Assembly (NCBI GenBank): GCA_022711405.1
Contig: JAKLFC010000009.1
Location: 67,771-131,770, forward strand
Direction: 5' to 3'
From: Bacteroidota bacterium
GTDB taxonomy: Bacteria; Bacteroidota; Bacteroidia; Bacteroidales; JAGONC01
Length of the DNA: 64,000 bases
Shown one piece after another: positions 9,193 through 16,507 of this stretch. The notes beneath the pieces were generated by a model, which was not told the DNA's origin, ran no database searches, and saw nothing but the letters and a program-made list of their open reading frames with translations. The translations under genes and the position numbers were made by a program. The first letter of the stretch is position 1. Each line of letters begins with the position of its first letter.

Positions 9193-9214
9193 GAGAGGGG
9201 GTCGGGGGGTGAGG
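9174..9214. repeat. CTCCC/GGGAG palindromic repeat overlapping a CDS end
   Basis: Sequence around the kinase stop codon contains CTCTCC at 9183-9188 pairing with GGAGAG at 9193-9198, flanked by C-rich and G-rich tracts. It looks like a diverged relative of the palindromes at 7381-7428 and 43044-43099. The left half encodes the last residues of the kinase; the right half lies in the gap before the response regulator. Confidence 0.6.
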
Positions 9215-9228
9215 TTAATAACCACCCC

Positions 9229-9996
9229 ATGAACGTCATCATCATCGAAGACGAAAAGCTGGCTGCCGAGTACCTGCGGGGACTGATCCAGCGGTATGAT
9301 CCCCGGATCAGCGTAATCTTTGAGGCAGATTCGGTCAAAAAAGCAGTTCAGTGGTTTGACGCAGGCGGGAAGCCAGATCTTGCCTTTTTTGATATCCAGC
9401 TGGCCGACGGGCTGAGCTTTGAGATCTTCGACAGAACCTTTGTCAGCTGCCCCGTGATCTTTACGACAGCCTATAACGAGTACGCCCTGAGGGCTTTCAA
9501 GGTCAACAGCATCGATTATCTGTTAAAGCCCATTGATGTGACCGACCTGAGGAAGGCCATCGATAAGTTCAGGATCAGCTGGCAGAGTGAGCCCGCCGAA
9601 AACACTGCAAACCGGCTGGATGCCATCGACCGTATCCTGCATCACTTTACAAAGACCTACAAATCCCGGTTTGTTGTACGGGTGGGTGAACATATCAGGC
9701 CGGTCACCACAGAGGAGATCCTTTACTTTTACAGCCTTGAGAAGGCGACCTATTTTGTTACGTCCGAAAACCGTCATTATCCCGTTGATTATTCACTGGA
9801 GTACCTGGAGGAGATCCTTGATCCCGTGCGGTTTTTCAGGATCAGCCGTAAATATATGATCAGCCTGCCGGCGATCCTGGATATCATCAGCTATTCCAAC
9901 AGCCGGCTGAAGATCAGGCTGAAGCATTCCACCGATCCGGAAGTGATTGTCAGCCGGGAGAGGGTGTCGGAGTTCAGGCAGTGGCTTGACCGGTGA
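9229..9996 (+). CDS. LytTR-family response regulator
   Basis: 255 residues. The receiver domain occupies about 1-120, with acidic pocket E7-D8, phospho-acceptor D55 (in LAFFDIQLADG), T79/T80 and K100 (in YLLKPID). The LytTR DNA-binding domain covers about 150-253 (FVVRVGEHIRPVTTEEILYFYS ... FFRISRKYMISLPAILDI), a beta-type domain that binds paired direct repeats. It is the cognate partner of the kinase immediately upstream; the likely targets include the TonB receptor/TPR genes of the same cluster. Its 3' end overlaps by 23 bases the convergent symporter gene. Confidence 0.93.
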   Translation: MNVIIIEDEKLAAEYLRGLIQRYDPRISVIFEADSVKKAVQWFDAGGKPDLAFFDIQLADGLSFEIFDRTFVSCPVIFTTAYNEYALRAFKVNSIDYLLKPIDVTDLRKAIDKFRISWQSEPAENTANRLDAIDRILHHFTKTYKSRFVVRVGEHIRPVTTEEILYFYSLEKATYFVTSENRHYPVDYSLEYLEEILDPVRFFRISRKYMISLPAILDIISYSNSRLKIRLKHSTDPEVIVSRERVSEFRQWLDR

Positions 9997-11212
9997 TATT
10001 CGGCAGCTTTTCCCCTTCCGACCGCGCCACGACTACAGCGCCGCAGGTATCGCCCAGCACGTTGACCGTCGTGCGGAACATATCCAGGATGCGGTCCACG
10101 GCAAGGATGAGTCCTATCCCTTCAAGCGGCAGGCCAACGGCGCTCAGCACAATGGTCATCATGACCAGTCCGGCCATCGGTACACCGGCTGAGCCGATGG
10201 CGGCGAGCAGTGCGGTGAAAACCACCACGATCTGCTGCATGGTCGTCAGGTCGATCCCATAGGCCTGGGCGATGAACATGGCGGCCACGCATTCGTAAAG
10301 GGCTGTGCCGTTCATGTTGATGGTTGCACCAAGTGGCAGCGTGAAGCTGGTGATCCGGTTGGAAACGCCGCAGTTGTGCTCCACGGCTTCCATCGACAGG
10401 GGAAGCGTGGCATTGGATGAGGCAGTGGTGAACGCCGTGAGCATGGGAGTGGAGATGGCACGGTAGTGTTTCACCGGATTGATACGCCCCAGCAGCACAA
10501 GGATCAGAGGCAGGAAGATCAGGGAATGTATGGCCAGCCCGCTGATGACAACCACCATGTACAATCCCAGCCGTGAGAATAATTCGGCCAGATCGCTCTG
10601 CTCGGAAACCAGGCGGGCAACGATGGCAAATATACCCAGAGGGGCAAACCGGATCACAAACAGGGTGATCTTCATCATCAGATCGAAAGTGGCATTGAAA
10701 AAATCGGTAAGGATGGTTTTATAGCGGGGGGTGAGCTTCATAATGAAATAACCCATCAGGATCGCCACAAAGATCGTTGCCAGCATTTCATTGTCAGCAA
10801 AAGCCCTGAAGATGTTGGTGGGCACGATGTGGATCAGGGTGTCGCCAAAGGAACGTTCGACCGACTTCAGAGATTCGATCTCTTCGCTGAAGCCTAGGTC
10901 AGCCCCAACCCCAGGCTTCAGCAGGTTGACCAGGAACAGCCCGGTCACGATGGCCAGAAGGGTTGTAAGGACATAAAAGGCGAATGTCTTCAGGGCAATC
11001 CTGCCCAGCTTCTCCGCCGAGCCAATATTGGTCACCCCTGAAATCAGCGAACTCAGGATCAACGGGATAACGATCATCAGTAATCCCCGCAGGAAAAGAT
11101 CCCCCATCCAGGCTATGTACCGGACATAATCTTTTAGAAAGGCACCGAACAATACACCCAGTGCCAGACCTATCAATATCTGCCAGTGCAGCTTGAGTTT
11201 GAGGATTTTCAT
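9974..11212 (-). CDS. Dicarboxylate/amino acid:cation symporter (DAACS, GltP/GltT type)
   Basis: 412 residues with the glutamate-transporter-homologue fold. The helical hairpin HP1 serine-rich motif is TASSNATLPLS. TM7 carries NMNGTALYE in place of the usual NMDGT. TM8 carries VDRILDMFRTTVNVLGD, which keeps the aspartates, the substrate-carboxylate arginine and the asparagine that coordinate sodium and substrate in GltPh. It should import glutamate, aspartate or C4-dicarboxylates with Na+ or H+. The Asp-to-Asn change in NMDGT is at a sodium-site residue of GltPh. The gene is divergent from a TetR regulator 63 bases away and converges with the LytTR gene, overlapping it by 23 bases. Confidence 0.93.
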   Translation of the reverse strand: MKILKLKLHWQILIGLALGVLFGAFLKDYVRYIAWMGDLFLRGLLMIVIPLILSSLISGVTNIGSAEKLGRIALKTFAFYVLTTLLAIVTGLFLVNLLKPGVGADLGFSEEIESLKSVERSFGDTLIHIVPTNIFRAFADNEMLATIFVAILMGYFIMKLTPRYKTILTDFFNATFDLMMKITLFVIRFAPLGIFAIVARLVSEQSDLAELFSRLGLYMVVVISGLAIHSLIFLPLILVLLGRINPVKHYRAISTPMLTAFTTASSNATLPLSMEAVEHNCGVSNRITSFTLPLGATINMNGTALYECVAAMFIAQAYGIDLTTMQQIVVVFTALLAAIGSAGVPMAGLVMMTIVLSAVGLPLEGIGLILAVDRILDMFRTTVNVLGDTCGAVVVARSEGEKLPNITGQATA

Positions 11213-11231
11213 ATTTTCTTGGCTTGATGAG

Positions 11232-11270
11232 GCAAAATTGCAAAAAATTGTATTTTTAAATTAATTTTGC
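11232..11270. promoter_or_regulatory. Inverted repeat in divergent symporter/TetR promoter region
   Basis: GCAAAATT at 11232-11239 and AATTTTGC at 11263-11270 form an inverted repeat with a 23-base AT-rich spacer. It covers the predicted promoter of the tetR gene and lies 20 bases from the symporter start. Position between a TetR gene and its divergent neighbour is where TetR operators are usually found. The AT-rich composition makes chance symmetry possible. Confidence 0.35.
11238..11269 (+). promoter_or_regulatory. Bacteroidota-type promoter for tetR pair
   Basis: A -7 box TAATTTTG (11262-11269) matches TAnnTTTG, and a TTG at 11238-11240 lies 21 bases upstream as a -33 element. Transcription would begin near 11276, which is also the ATG of the first TetR gene, so the message may be leaderless. 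Confidence 0.5.
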
Positions 11271-11275
11271 AGCAA

Positions 11276-11935
11276 ATGAAAGTTGCGGTCAGAAAACAGA
11301 CAATTACCATTGATCCTGTTTTTCAGAAGATCATGGAGTCAGCCAGGGATCTTACTGAAAAAAAAGGAGTGAGGGGATTTTCGCTGGCGGATCTGTGCCA
11401 TGAAGTGGAAATCCCTCCGAACACCCTTTATAAATACATTGATAATGAACATGATCTGGTACAGAAGATCCTTGCCTTTGAGCGGGAGAGCTTCAGGATC
11501 ATCTTCGATGAATATGATTTTGACGGGGTCAATTCCATTGATATACTGTTGACAGTAAGCAAGGAAATAAGCCGGAAATTTAAAAACATCAACCCATCCA
11601 CGACCTTCGACCTGAAAAAATATTATCCGGAGATCTATCAGGATCATTTTCAGAAGCGGGTTGATTTTATTTTTGACCAGATCAAGATCAACATTCAGAA
11701 GGGGATCAACCAGGGCATGTACCGTGAAGACCTCAGCATTGAGCTGGTCGCCCGTCTGTATATCAGCCGCCTGATCGACATTCACAATCCGGACTTTTTC
11801 CCGCCTGAACGCTTTTCCTTTTCCATGCTTTTTGAAGTGATGTTCGAAAGCTTCATCCGGAGCATTGCCAAGCCCGATGGGCTGCGCTACTTCGAAGAAA
11901 AAATAAAAACGGTCGAGTTTTCCTCCCTCCGTTAA
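11276..11935 (+). CDS. TetR/AcrR-family transcriptional regulator (first of tandem pair)
   Basis: About 219 residues from ATG 11276; a TTG at 11267 would add three residues but is less plausible. The N-terminal helix-turn-helix is clear: MESARDLTEKKGVRGFSLADLCHEVEIPPNTLYKYIDNEHDLVQKIL, with the recognition helix around PPNTLYKYI. The C-terminal ligand-binding region shares the phrases FDLKKYYPEIYQ and GLRYFEEK with the next gene, so the two are paralogues from a tandem duplication. It is divergent from the DAACS symporter and could control it. The ligand is unknown. Confidence 0.88.
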   Translation: MKVAVRKQTITIDPVFQKIMESARDLTEKKGVRGFSLADLCHEVEIPPNTLYKYIDNEHDLVQKILAFERESFRIIFDEYDFDGVNSIDILLTVSKEISRKFKNINPSTTFDLKKYYPEIYQDHFQKRVDFIFDQIKINIQKGINQGMYREDLSIELVARLYISRLIDIHNPDFFPPERFSFSMLFEVMFESFIRSIAKPDGLRYFEEKIKTVEFSSLR

Positions 11936-11944
11936 ACCAGCTGT

Positions 11945-12559
11945 ATGGAAGATAGATTAAAAAGCATCCTGGATTCTGCCATTGGATTGTTCAACCGTTA
12001 CGGCATACGGAGCGTCACTGTGGATGACATCTGCCGCGAACTGGGAATGTCAAAAAAGACCATTTACCTTTATGTGTCCTCCAAGGAAGACCTGGTCAGG
12101 GCCATGCTGGCATCCCGTATACAGAGCATCCATGAGATCTTTGCGGGTTCCACCGGCCCCGGCATGAATGCCATCGACACATTGGCGACGTTCGGCAAGC
12201 TCATGGGGGATTACCTGAAGAACCTCAAGATGAATCTTTCACTGGATTATGATCTGAAAAAATATTTTCCATCGGTTTATCGTGAATACATGGATCAGAG
12301 GAACCAGATCATACATCAGCGTCTGGCAGAAAATATCCGGCAGGGGATCGAACAGGAATTGTACCGGGCCGAGCTTAATGCAGACCTTTTGGCGGACCTT
12401 TTTATGATCAAGATGGAGAATCTTACTGAAGCAGATTCAGCGACCGAAGCGGCCTATTCATCAAAAAAGATGTATAAGGTAATGATCGAGAATCATATAA
12501 GAGGTCTTGTCACCAAAAAGGGCGTGAAGTATTTTGAAAAAAATATTCTGGGAAAATAG
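11945..12559 (+). CDS. TetR/AcrR-family transcriptional regulator (second of tandem pair)
   Basis: 204 residues starting nine bases after the previous stop, so co-transcribed. The helix-turn-helix is a canonical TetR one: LDSAIGLFNRYGIRSVTVDDICRELGMSKKTIYLYVSSKEDLVRAML. The C-terminal half has DYDLKKYFPSVYREYMDQRN, NIRQGIEQELYRAEL and KGVKYFEKN, all of which have counterparts at the same places in the upstream paralogue. Heterodimerisation or competition for one operator is possible. The gene converges with the AsmA-like gene 12 bases further on. Confidence 0.9.
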   Translation: MEDRLKSILDSAIGLFNRYGIRSVTVDDICRELGMSKKTIYLYVSSKEDLVRAMLASRIQSIHEIFAGSTGPGMNAIDTLATFGKLMGDYLKNLKMNLSLDYDLKKYFPSVYREYMDQRNQIIHQRLAENIRQGIEQELYRAELNADLLADLFMIKMENLTEADSATEAAYSSKKMYKVMIENHIRGLVTKKGVKYFEKNILGK

Positions 12560-12571
12560 ATAAGCTCCCTG

Positions 12572-15202
12572 TCAGTCAGCCCTGGGCTCAGGAAGGGTAT
12601 CTTCCTCCTCCCAGGTCAGGTTGAATTTTGGTCCCCTGATCTTTTTCTGATCCTTTTCCTCCGGGATCGAATCCTTTGTAGCCTCTTCCCATTCCATGAC
12701 AAAATCACCCCTTTCGCCCGGGGTAACCCTCACCGGTTCATTGGTTTTCCTGCGGATATTGAATTCATCCTGCAGGGCTTGTTTCAGTTCCCTGCGTTCT
12801 TTCTTCAGATCGCTGGCAAGTTTTTCCTTCAGGGCAGGCCGGTCATAGGTGAACCTGGGATCATCTGCTGTTCCTTTTACAGCGATGAACAGCGTCGATC
12901 GTCCCAATCCATCGTCCATCACCACACCGAACTCTTTCTGCCTGTCTGGTCTGACCCTTCTGGCCAGAAGCTGGGAAAGCAGCAGGCTGATATGGTAATC
13001 CACCTCATTGCGGAATGTGTGTGTGCCATACAGGGTCAAATCCAGGGTATTGGATTTGATCTCCATCTCAGGAATGAGGATGGTCTGATTACGAATCTCG
13101 ATCAGGTTTTTCAGTTCGGAAAAACGGATATGCTTCAGGTCTTCAATATCGAGAATGCCCGACAGCTTGTACAGGGGTGTAAATCCGATCAATTCCCCTG
13201 AGCGTACTGTGATCCGGCCCAGGGTATACATGCTTTTTACGTCTATGCTCAGATCCGGACTGAGCCCCGAGGAGTAATACACATCTGCATCCATCCATCC
13301 CCGCAGGTGTTTATCGGTCAGGCTCTTCTGGTCAAAATTACCGAAATCATGGAACAGCTGCTGGATATCTACATGCGTCAGCCGGGCGTTGCATTTGATC
13401 TGGAAGGGCTGACCGTCAGGCGTGCTCAGATCCAGGTCCGCTGCCACGTTTCCTCCCATCGACCGGAACGACAGGTCATCCAGGGTGAGCCTCCGGTCGC
13501 GCAGGATCAGTATTGTGTTTACTTCCTGCGCCAGAAAATCCTGGTATGAAAGATTTTCCAGCGCCACATCCAGGTTCATCCGTATGTTGGGCGGCAGGGA
13601 GAAACGGGAATTCCCCCTGCCCGTGTCGCCGCTGCTCAATAACTCTTTCAGGTCCAACCGCTCGGATGTAAGGGTCATATCCACTTTTATGGCTTCTTCC
13701 CCTGATAAGATGGCGGGCAGGTAATTCCGGATGACACCCCGGAGTTGAACATCGCTGGTTCCGCTGGTTCCGGTCAGGTCCTCAATGGTCAGGAGCTGGT
13801 TATCAAACCGAAAGGTACCCTTGATGCCGCGGCAGGTCAGAGAACTTTTTCTAAGCTGCAGCCGGTCAACGCTCAGTTGGGCGTCACCCTGGATGGTACA
13901 TCCAAGCAGATCTGCCCTGCTGATCTTCTGTACGTTGTCAACAGGGCCTTTGAGGGTCATTTTCAGGTTCAGTCTGCCTGCGATTTCTCCAAGGGAGTCC
14001 ACAGGGATGAGACCGGCCAGGTCCTGGAGCCCCAGGCCAGCATCAACGGCTAGGCTGACAAAAGGATGTGCGAGATCGGAGATCCTTCCGGAACCCTCCA
14101 CCCAGCCCTCCCCAAGGGATGCCCTGATCCTTTCCAGGCGCACTTCATCCCTTCCCGCAGGAGTCAGCGAATAACTGCCCGTGGCAGCGATATGATCCAG
14201 CACGATATCCGGATGTTGGAACTTCAGGCTGCCCCTGTTCACCTGAAAATCCACCCTGATTTCCGGTGTGACGTTGTTATTCCACGTTCCCCTGATCATG
14301 GCAGAGGCGGAAGCAGATCCTTCCATGGCCATATCTTTTGTGAAGGATACGTACTTCGGCGGGAGAAGGTTAAGGTATTCCGCCAGCGGAGCTTCGTCGG
14401 TCCGGAGCATAAGATCCGTTTCCGTTTCCTCTCCCGCAGTTATTCTGCCGGCAAGATGCAGGGAAAGGAGCCCGCTGCGCACCCATCCCTCCAGGATCTG
14501 AAAGGTACGGCCGGTGACCTTCAGTTGGACATCAGCGCTGACCTCCCGGTCTCTGAGGTAGACGGCATCTTTCCTCCGGATATGATTGGCTACGAAATCG
14601 CCGCGAACCGATAGTTCATAATTTTTTTCAGTGACGTTGCCTCTTGCCTTGCTGTTGATCACGCGCAGGGAATATGATTCGCCGGAAGACAGATTCTGCC
14701 ACGAGATGTCAACCATCCGGAGGATCACCTGCCGTATTTCAATGGAAAGCGGGCTGCTTTCGGCTGAGGAGGGTTGTTTCCAGAAATGAAAATTATCAGA
14801 GCCGTCTTCAGATACGATCAGGTTGATCCGCGCATTGCTCAGCTGCACCGCTTCCATTGTATATTTTCCGTGCAGGACATCCATGATATCGAAACGCAGC
14901 GACAGTTCATCCGTGCTCAGCATATCGGCATCACCGTGTAGGCCGGCCGGGCCGCTGATGCGTAGATCGTTCATGGTGACGGATAACATGGGAAAATGAG
15001 ACAACAGCGAGACACGGATCTTACCGGCCTCGACCTCAGCTGTCAGGTGCCGGTTGACCTCATACAGGACAGCCTGCCGGATGGAATCCCGGTAGATCAT
15101 AAAAAAGATCGTTCCTGTCAGGATCAGTGAACCCAGGATGATCACCAGAATGAGCAGGGTCTTTTTAAGGATTTTCAGTATTCGGTTTATGACAGGACGC
15201 AT
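12572..15202 (-). CDS. AsmA-like envelope protein
   Basis: 876 residues. One N-terminal transmembrane helix (LLILVIILGSLILTGTIFFMIY, about 16-37) is followed by the AsmA opening (VLYEVNRHLTAEVEAGKIRVSLLSHFPMLSVTMNDLRISGPAG) and a long beta-rich periplasmic region. Near 690-800 an AsmA_2-type C-terminal segment appears (GRITVRSGELIGFTPLYKLSGIL, then YGTHTFRNEVDYHISLLLSQLL). AsmA and TamB-like proteins are elongated bridges now linked to phospholipid traffic to the outer membrane. The C-terminal 90 residues are highly charged and likely disordered. It is divergent from the methylmalonyl-CoA epimerase gene. Confidence 0.88.
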   Translation of the reverse strand: MRPVINRILKILKKTLLILVIILGSLILTGTIFFMIYRDSIRQAVLYEVNRHLTAEVEAGKIRVSLLSHFPMLSVTMNDLRISGPAGLHGDADMLSTDELSLRFDIMDVLHGKYTMEAVQLSNARINLIVSEDGSDNFHFWKQPSSAESSPLSIEIRQVILRMVDISWQNLSSGESYSLRVINSKARGNVTEKNYELSVRGDFVANHIRRKDAVYLRDREVSADVQLKVTGRTFQILEGWVRSGLLSLHLAGRITAGEETETDLMLRTDEAPLAEYLNLLPPKYVSFTKDMAMEGSASASAMIRGTWNNNVTPEIRVDFQVNRGSLKFQHPDIVLDHIAATGSYSLTPAGRDEVRLERIRASLGEGWVEGSGRISDLAHPFVSLAVDAGLGLQDLAGLIPVDSLGEIAGRLNLKMTLKGPVDNVQKISRADLLGCTIQGDAQLSVDRLQLRKSSLTCRGIKGTFRFDNQLLTIEDLTGTSGTSDVQLRGVIRNYLPAILSGEEAIKVDMTLTSERLDLKELLSSGDTGRGNSRFSLPPNIRMNLDVALENLSYQDFLAQEVNTILILRDRRLTLDDLSFRSMGGNVAADLDLSTPDGQPFQIKCNARLTHVDIQQLFHDFGNFDQKSLTDKHLRGWMDADVYYSSGLSPDLSIDVKSMYTLGRITVRSGELIGFTPLYKLSGILDIEDLKHIRFSELKNLIEIRNQTILIPEMEIKSNTLDLTLYGTHTFRNEVDYHISLLLSQLLARRVRPDRQKEFGVVMDDGLGRSTLFIAVKGTADDPRFTYDRPALKEKLASDLKKERRELKQALQDEFNIRRKTNEPVRVTPGERGDFVMEWEEATKDSIPEEKDQKKIRGPKFNLTWEEEDTLPEPRAD

Positions 15203-15275
15203 CGGAACTGCTTCTCAGGGGTTAACGTCAGTGGTGGTCAATTGTTATCATTCTGCAAAATTCGATGAAAAATTC

Positions 15276-15283
15276 TACTTTTG
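15276..15283 (+). promoter_or_regulatory. -7 box upstream of methylmalonyl-CoA epimerase
   Basis: TACTTTTG matches TAnnTTTG. The predicted transcription start near 15290 excludes the upstream in-frame ATGs and supports ATG 15309 as the start of the epimerase. No clear -33 TTTG is present. Confidence 0.45.
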
Positions 15284-15308
15284 TGCCATGAATCAAGATG
15301 CAAATCCC

Positions 15309-15716
15309 ATGAAACCATCCCACATCGAACATATCGGCATTGCGGTCAGAAGCCTTGAGGAAGCCATCCCATTTTATGAGAAGGTACTGGGACTGACCTG
15401 TTATGCCGTGGAGGAGGTGAAGGACCAGAAGGTGAAGACGGCCTTTTTCAGGATCGGGCAAACCAAGATCGAGCTGCTGGAATCCACCGATCCGGAGGGA
15501 CCGGTGGGCAGGTTCATCGAGAAGAAAGGCGAGGGGATACATCACATCGCTTTTGCGGTGGAGGATGTGGATGGCGCTCTTAAGGAGGCAGAATCCAGCG
15601 GTGTACAGCTGATCGACAGGGTCCCGAGAAAAGGTGCGGAGGAGCTGTCGATTGGATTTATGCATCCGAAATCGACGTTTGGAGTGCTGATGGAGTTTTG
15701 CGGGAAAGATTCATGA
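15309..15716 (+). CDS. mce: Methylmalonyl-CoA epimerase
   Basis: 135 residues from ATG 15309; an in-frame ATG at 15288 would add seven residues but abuts the predicted promoter. The vicinal-oxygen-chelate fold is apparent as two halves: HIEHIGIAVRSLEEAIPFYEKVLGL and HHIAFAVEDVDGALKEAESSGVQLI. The metal ligands fit the family (His near the start, His in GIHHIAF, Glu in GVLMEFCG). The enzyme interconverts (2R)- and (2S)-methylmalonyl-CoA in the succinate-propionate route typical of Bacteroidota. Mutase and decarboxylase genes are not in this window. Its stop codon lies inside a 7-bp tandem repeat. Confidence 0.93.
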   Translation: MKPSHIEHIGIAVRSLEEAIPFYEKVLGLTCYAVEEVKDQKVKTAFFRIGQTKIELLESTDPEGPVGRFIEKKGEGIHHIAFAVEDVDGALKEAESSGVQLIDRVPRKGAEELSIGFMHPKSTFGVLMEFCGKDS

Positions 15717-15775
15717 AGCATGAAGCATGAAGCATGCACTATTTAATATTTAATGCTTCATACTACATACTTCAT
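15713..15775. repeat. Tandem ATGAAGC repeat with inverted partner
   Basis: Three copies of the 7-bp unit ATGAAGC run from 15713 to 15733 and overlap the epimerase stop. A reverse-complement copy GCTTCAT lies at 15755-15761, with a partial CTTCAT at 15770-15775. The two halves could form a hairpin with an AT-rich loop, which may end transcription before the uridine kinase gene. Confidence 0.7.
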
Positions 15776-15811
15776 ATAAAAACATAACCAATCTGTTAAT
15801 ATAACGTAAGG

Positions 15812-16423
15812 ATGTTAACCATAGGCATAGCTGGCGGTTCGGGTTGTGGTAAATCCACGGTGGTCAGGGAGATCATCCGTCGTTTACCCGGGGATGCGGT
15901 CACCATCATACCCCAGGATGCCTATTATAAGGATCACGGACATCTTTCTGCCGAGGAGCGTAAACGCATCAATTTTGACCATCCCTCATCCATTGAGTTC
16001 TCCCTGCTCGCTCATCATCTCGATCTGCTGCGTAAGGGGCTTTCCGTTGAAATGCCTGTCTATTCCTACATCACCTGTGCCCGGTCAATGGAGACCATCA
16101 CCATTCATCCAAGCAAGGTGGTCATTGTGGAAGGGATCCTGGTGCTGACCAATCCCGTGATGCGCAAGAAGCTGGACATAAAGGTGTATGTGGATGCAGA
16201 TCCGGATGACAGGCTCATACGGATCATCCGCCGGGATATCGAAGAGAGGGGACGGTCGTACAGGGATGTGCTCGCGCACTACGAGAAATATGTCAAGCCC
16301 ATGCATTTGTTATTCATTGAACCATCCAAGCGGTATGCCGATATCATCGTTCCCCAGGGTGGTGCCAATCATATTGCCACCGATATCCTGGCGTCACGCA
16401 TCCGGATGAAGCTGGCCGAGTAA
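15812..16423 (+). CDS. udk: Uridine kinase
   Basis: 203 residues. The Walker A loop GGSGCGKST sits at residues 8-16, followed by IPQDAYYKDH (the uridine-site Asp and Tyr), FDHPSSIEF, and P-x-Y-S-Y in VEMPVYSYITCARS, which matches the PxYDY-type motif of uridine kinases with Ser for Asp. VVIVEGILVL is the Walker B region, and RDIEERGRSY is the lid. It phosphorylates uridine and cytidine with ATP or GTP in pyrimidine salvage. Length is normal for the family (about 205). It is preceded by a repeat-containing gap and followed closely by alkaline phosphatase, which could feed it nucleosides; that link is speculative. Confidence 0.93.
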   Translation: MLTIGIAGGSGCGKSTVVREIIRRLPGDAVTIIPQDAYYKDHGHLSAEERKRINFDHPSSIEFSLLAHHLDLLRKGLSVEMPVYSYITCARSMETITIHPSKVVIVEGILVLTNPVMRKKLDIKVYVDADPDDRLIRIIRRDIEERGRSYRDVLAHYEKYVKPMHLLFIEPSKRYADIIVPQGGANHIATDILASRIRMKLAE

Positions 16424-16507
16424 GGGGCCGCCAGCGGATATGCAATGAGGGATACCTTTTGGAACAATCGCATTGAAACAGCATTAATGAAAGTTAAATA
16501 TACCGTT

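Noticed and set aside
14066..14614. 182-codon plus-strand open frame inside the AsmA-like gene
   Set aside because: Shadow of the 876-residue minus-strand gene; no ribosome site or recognised domain.
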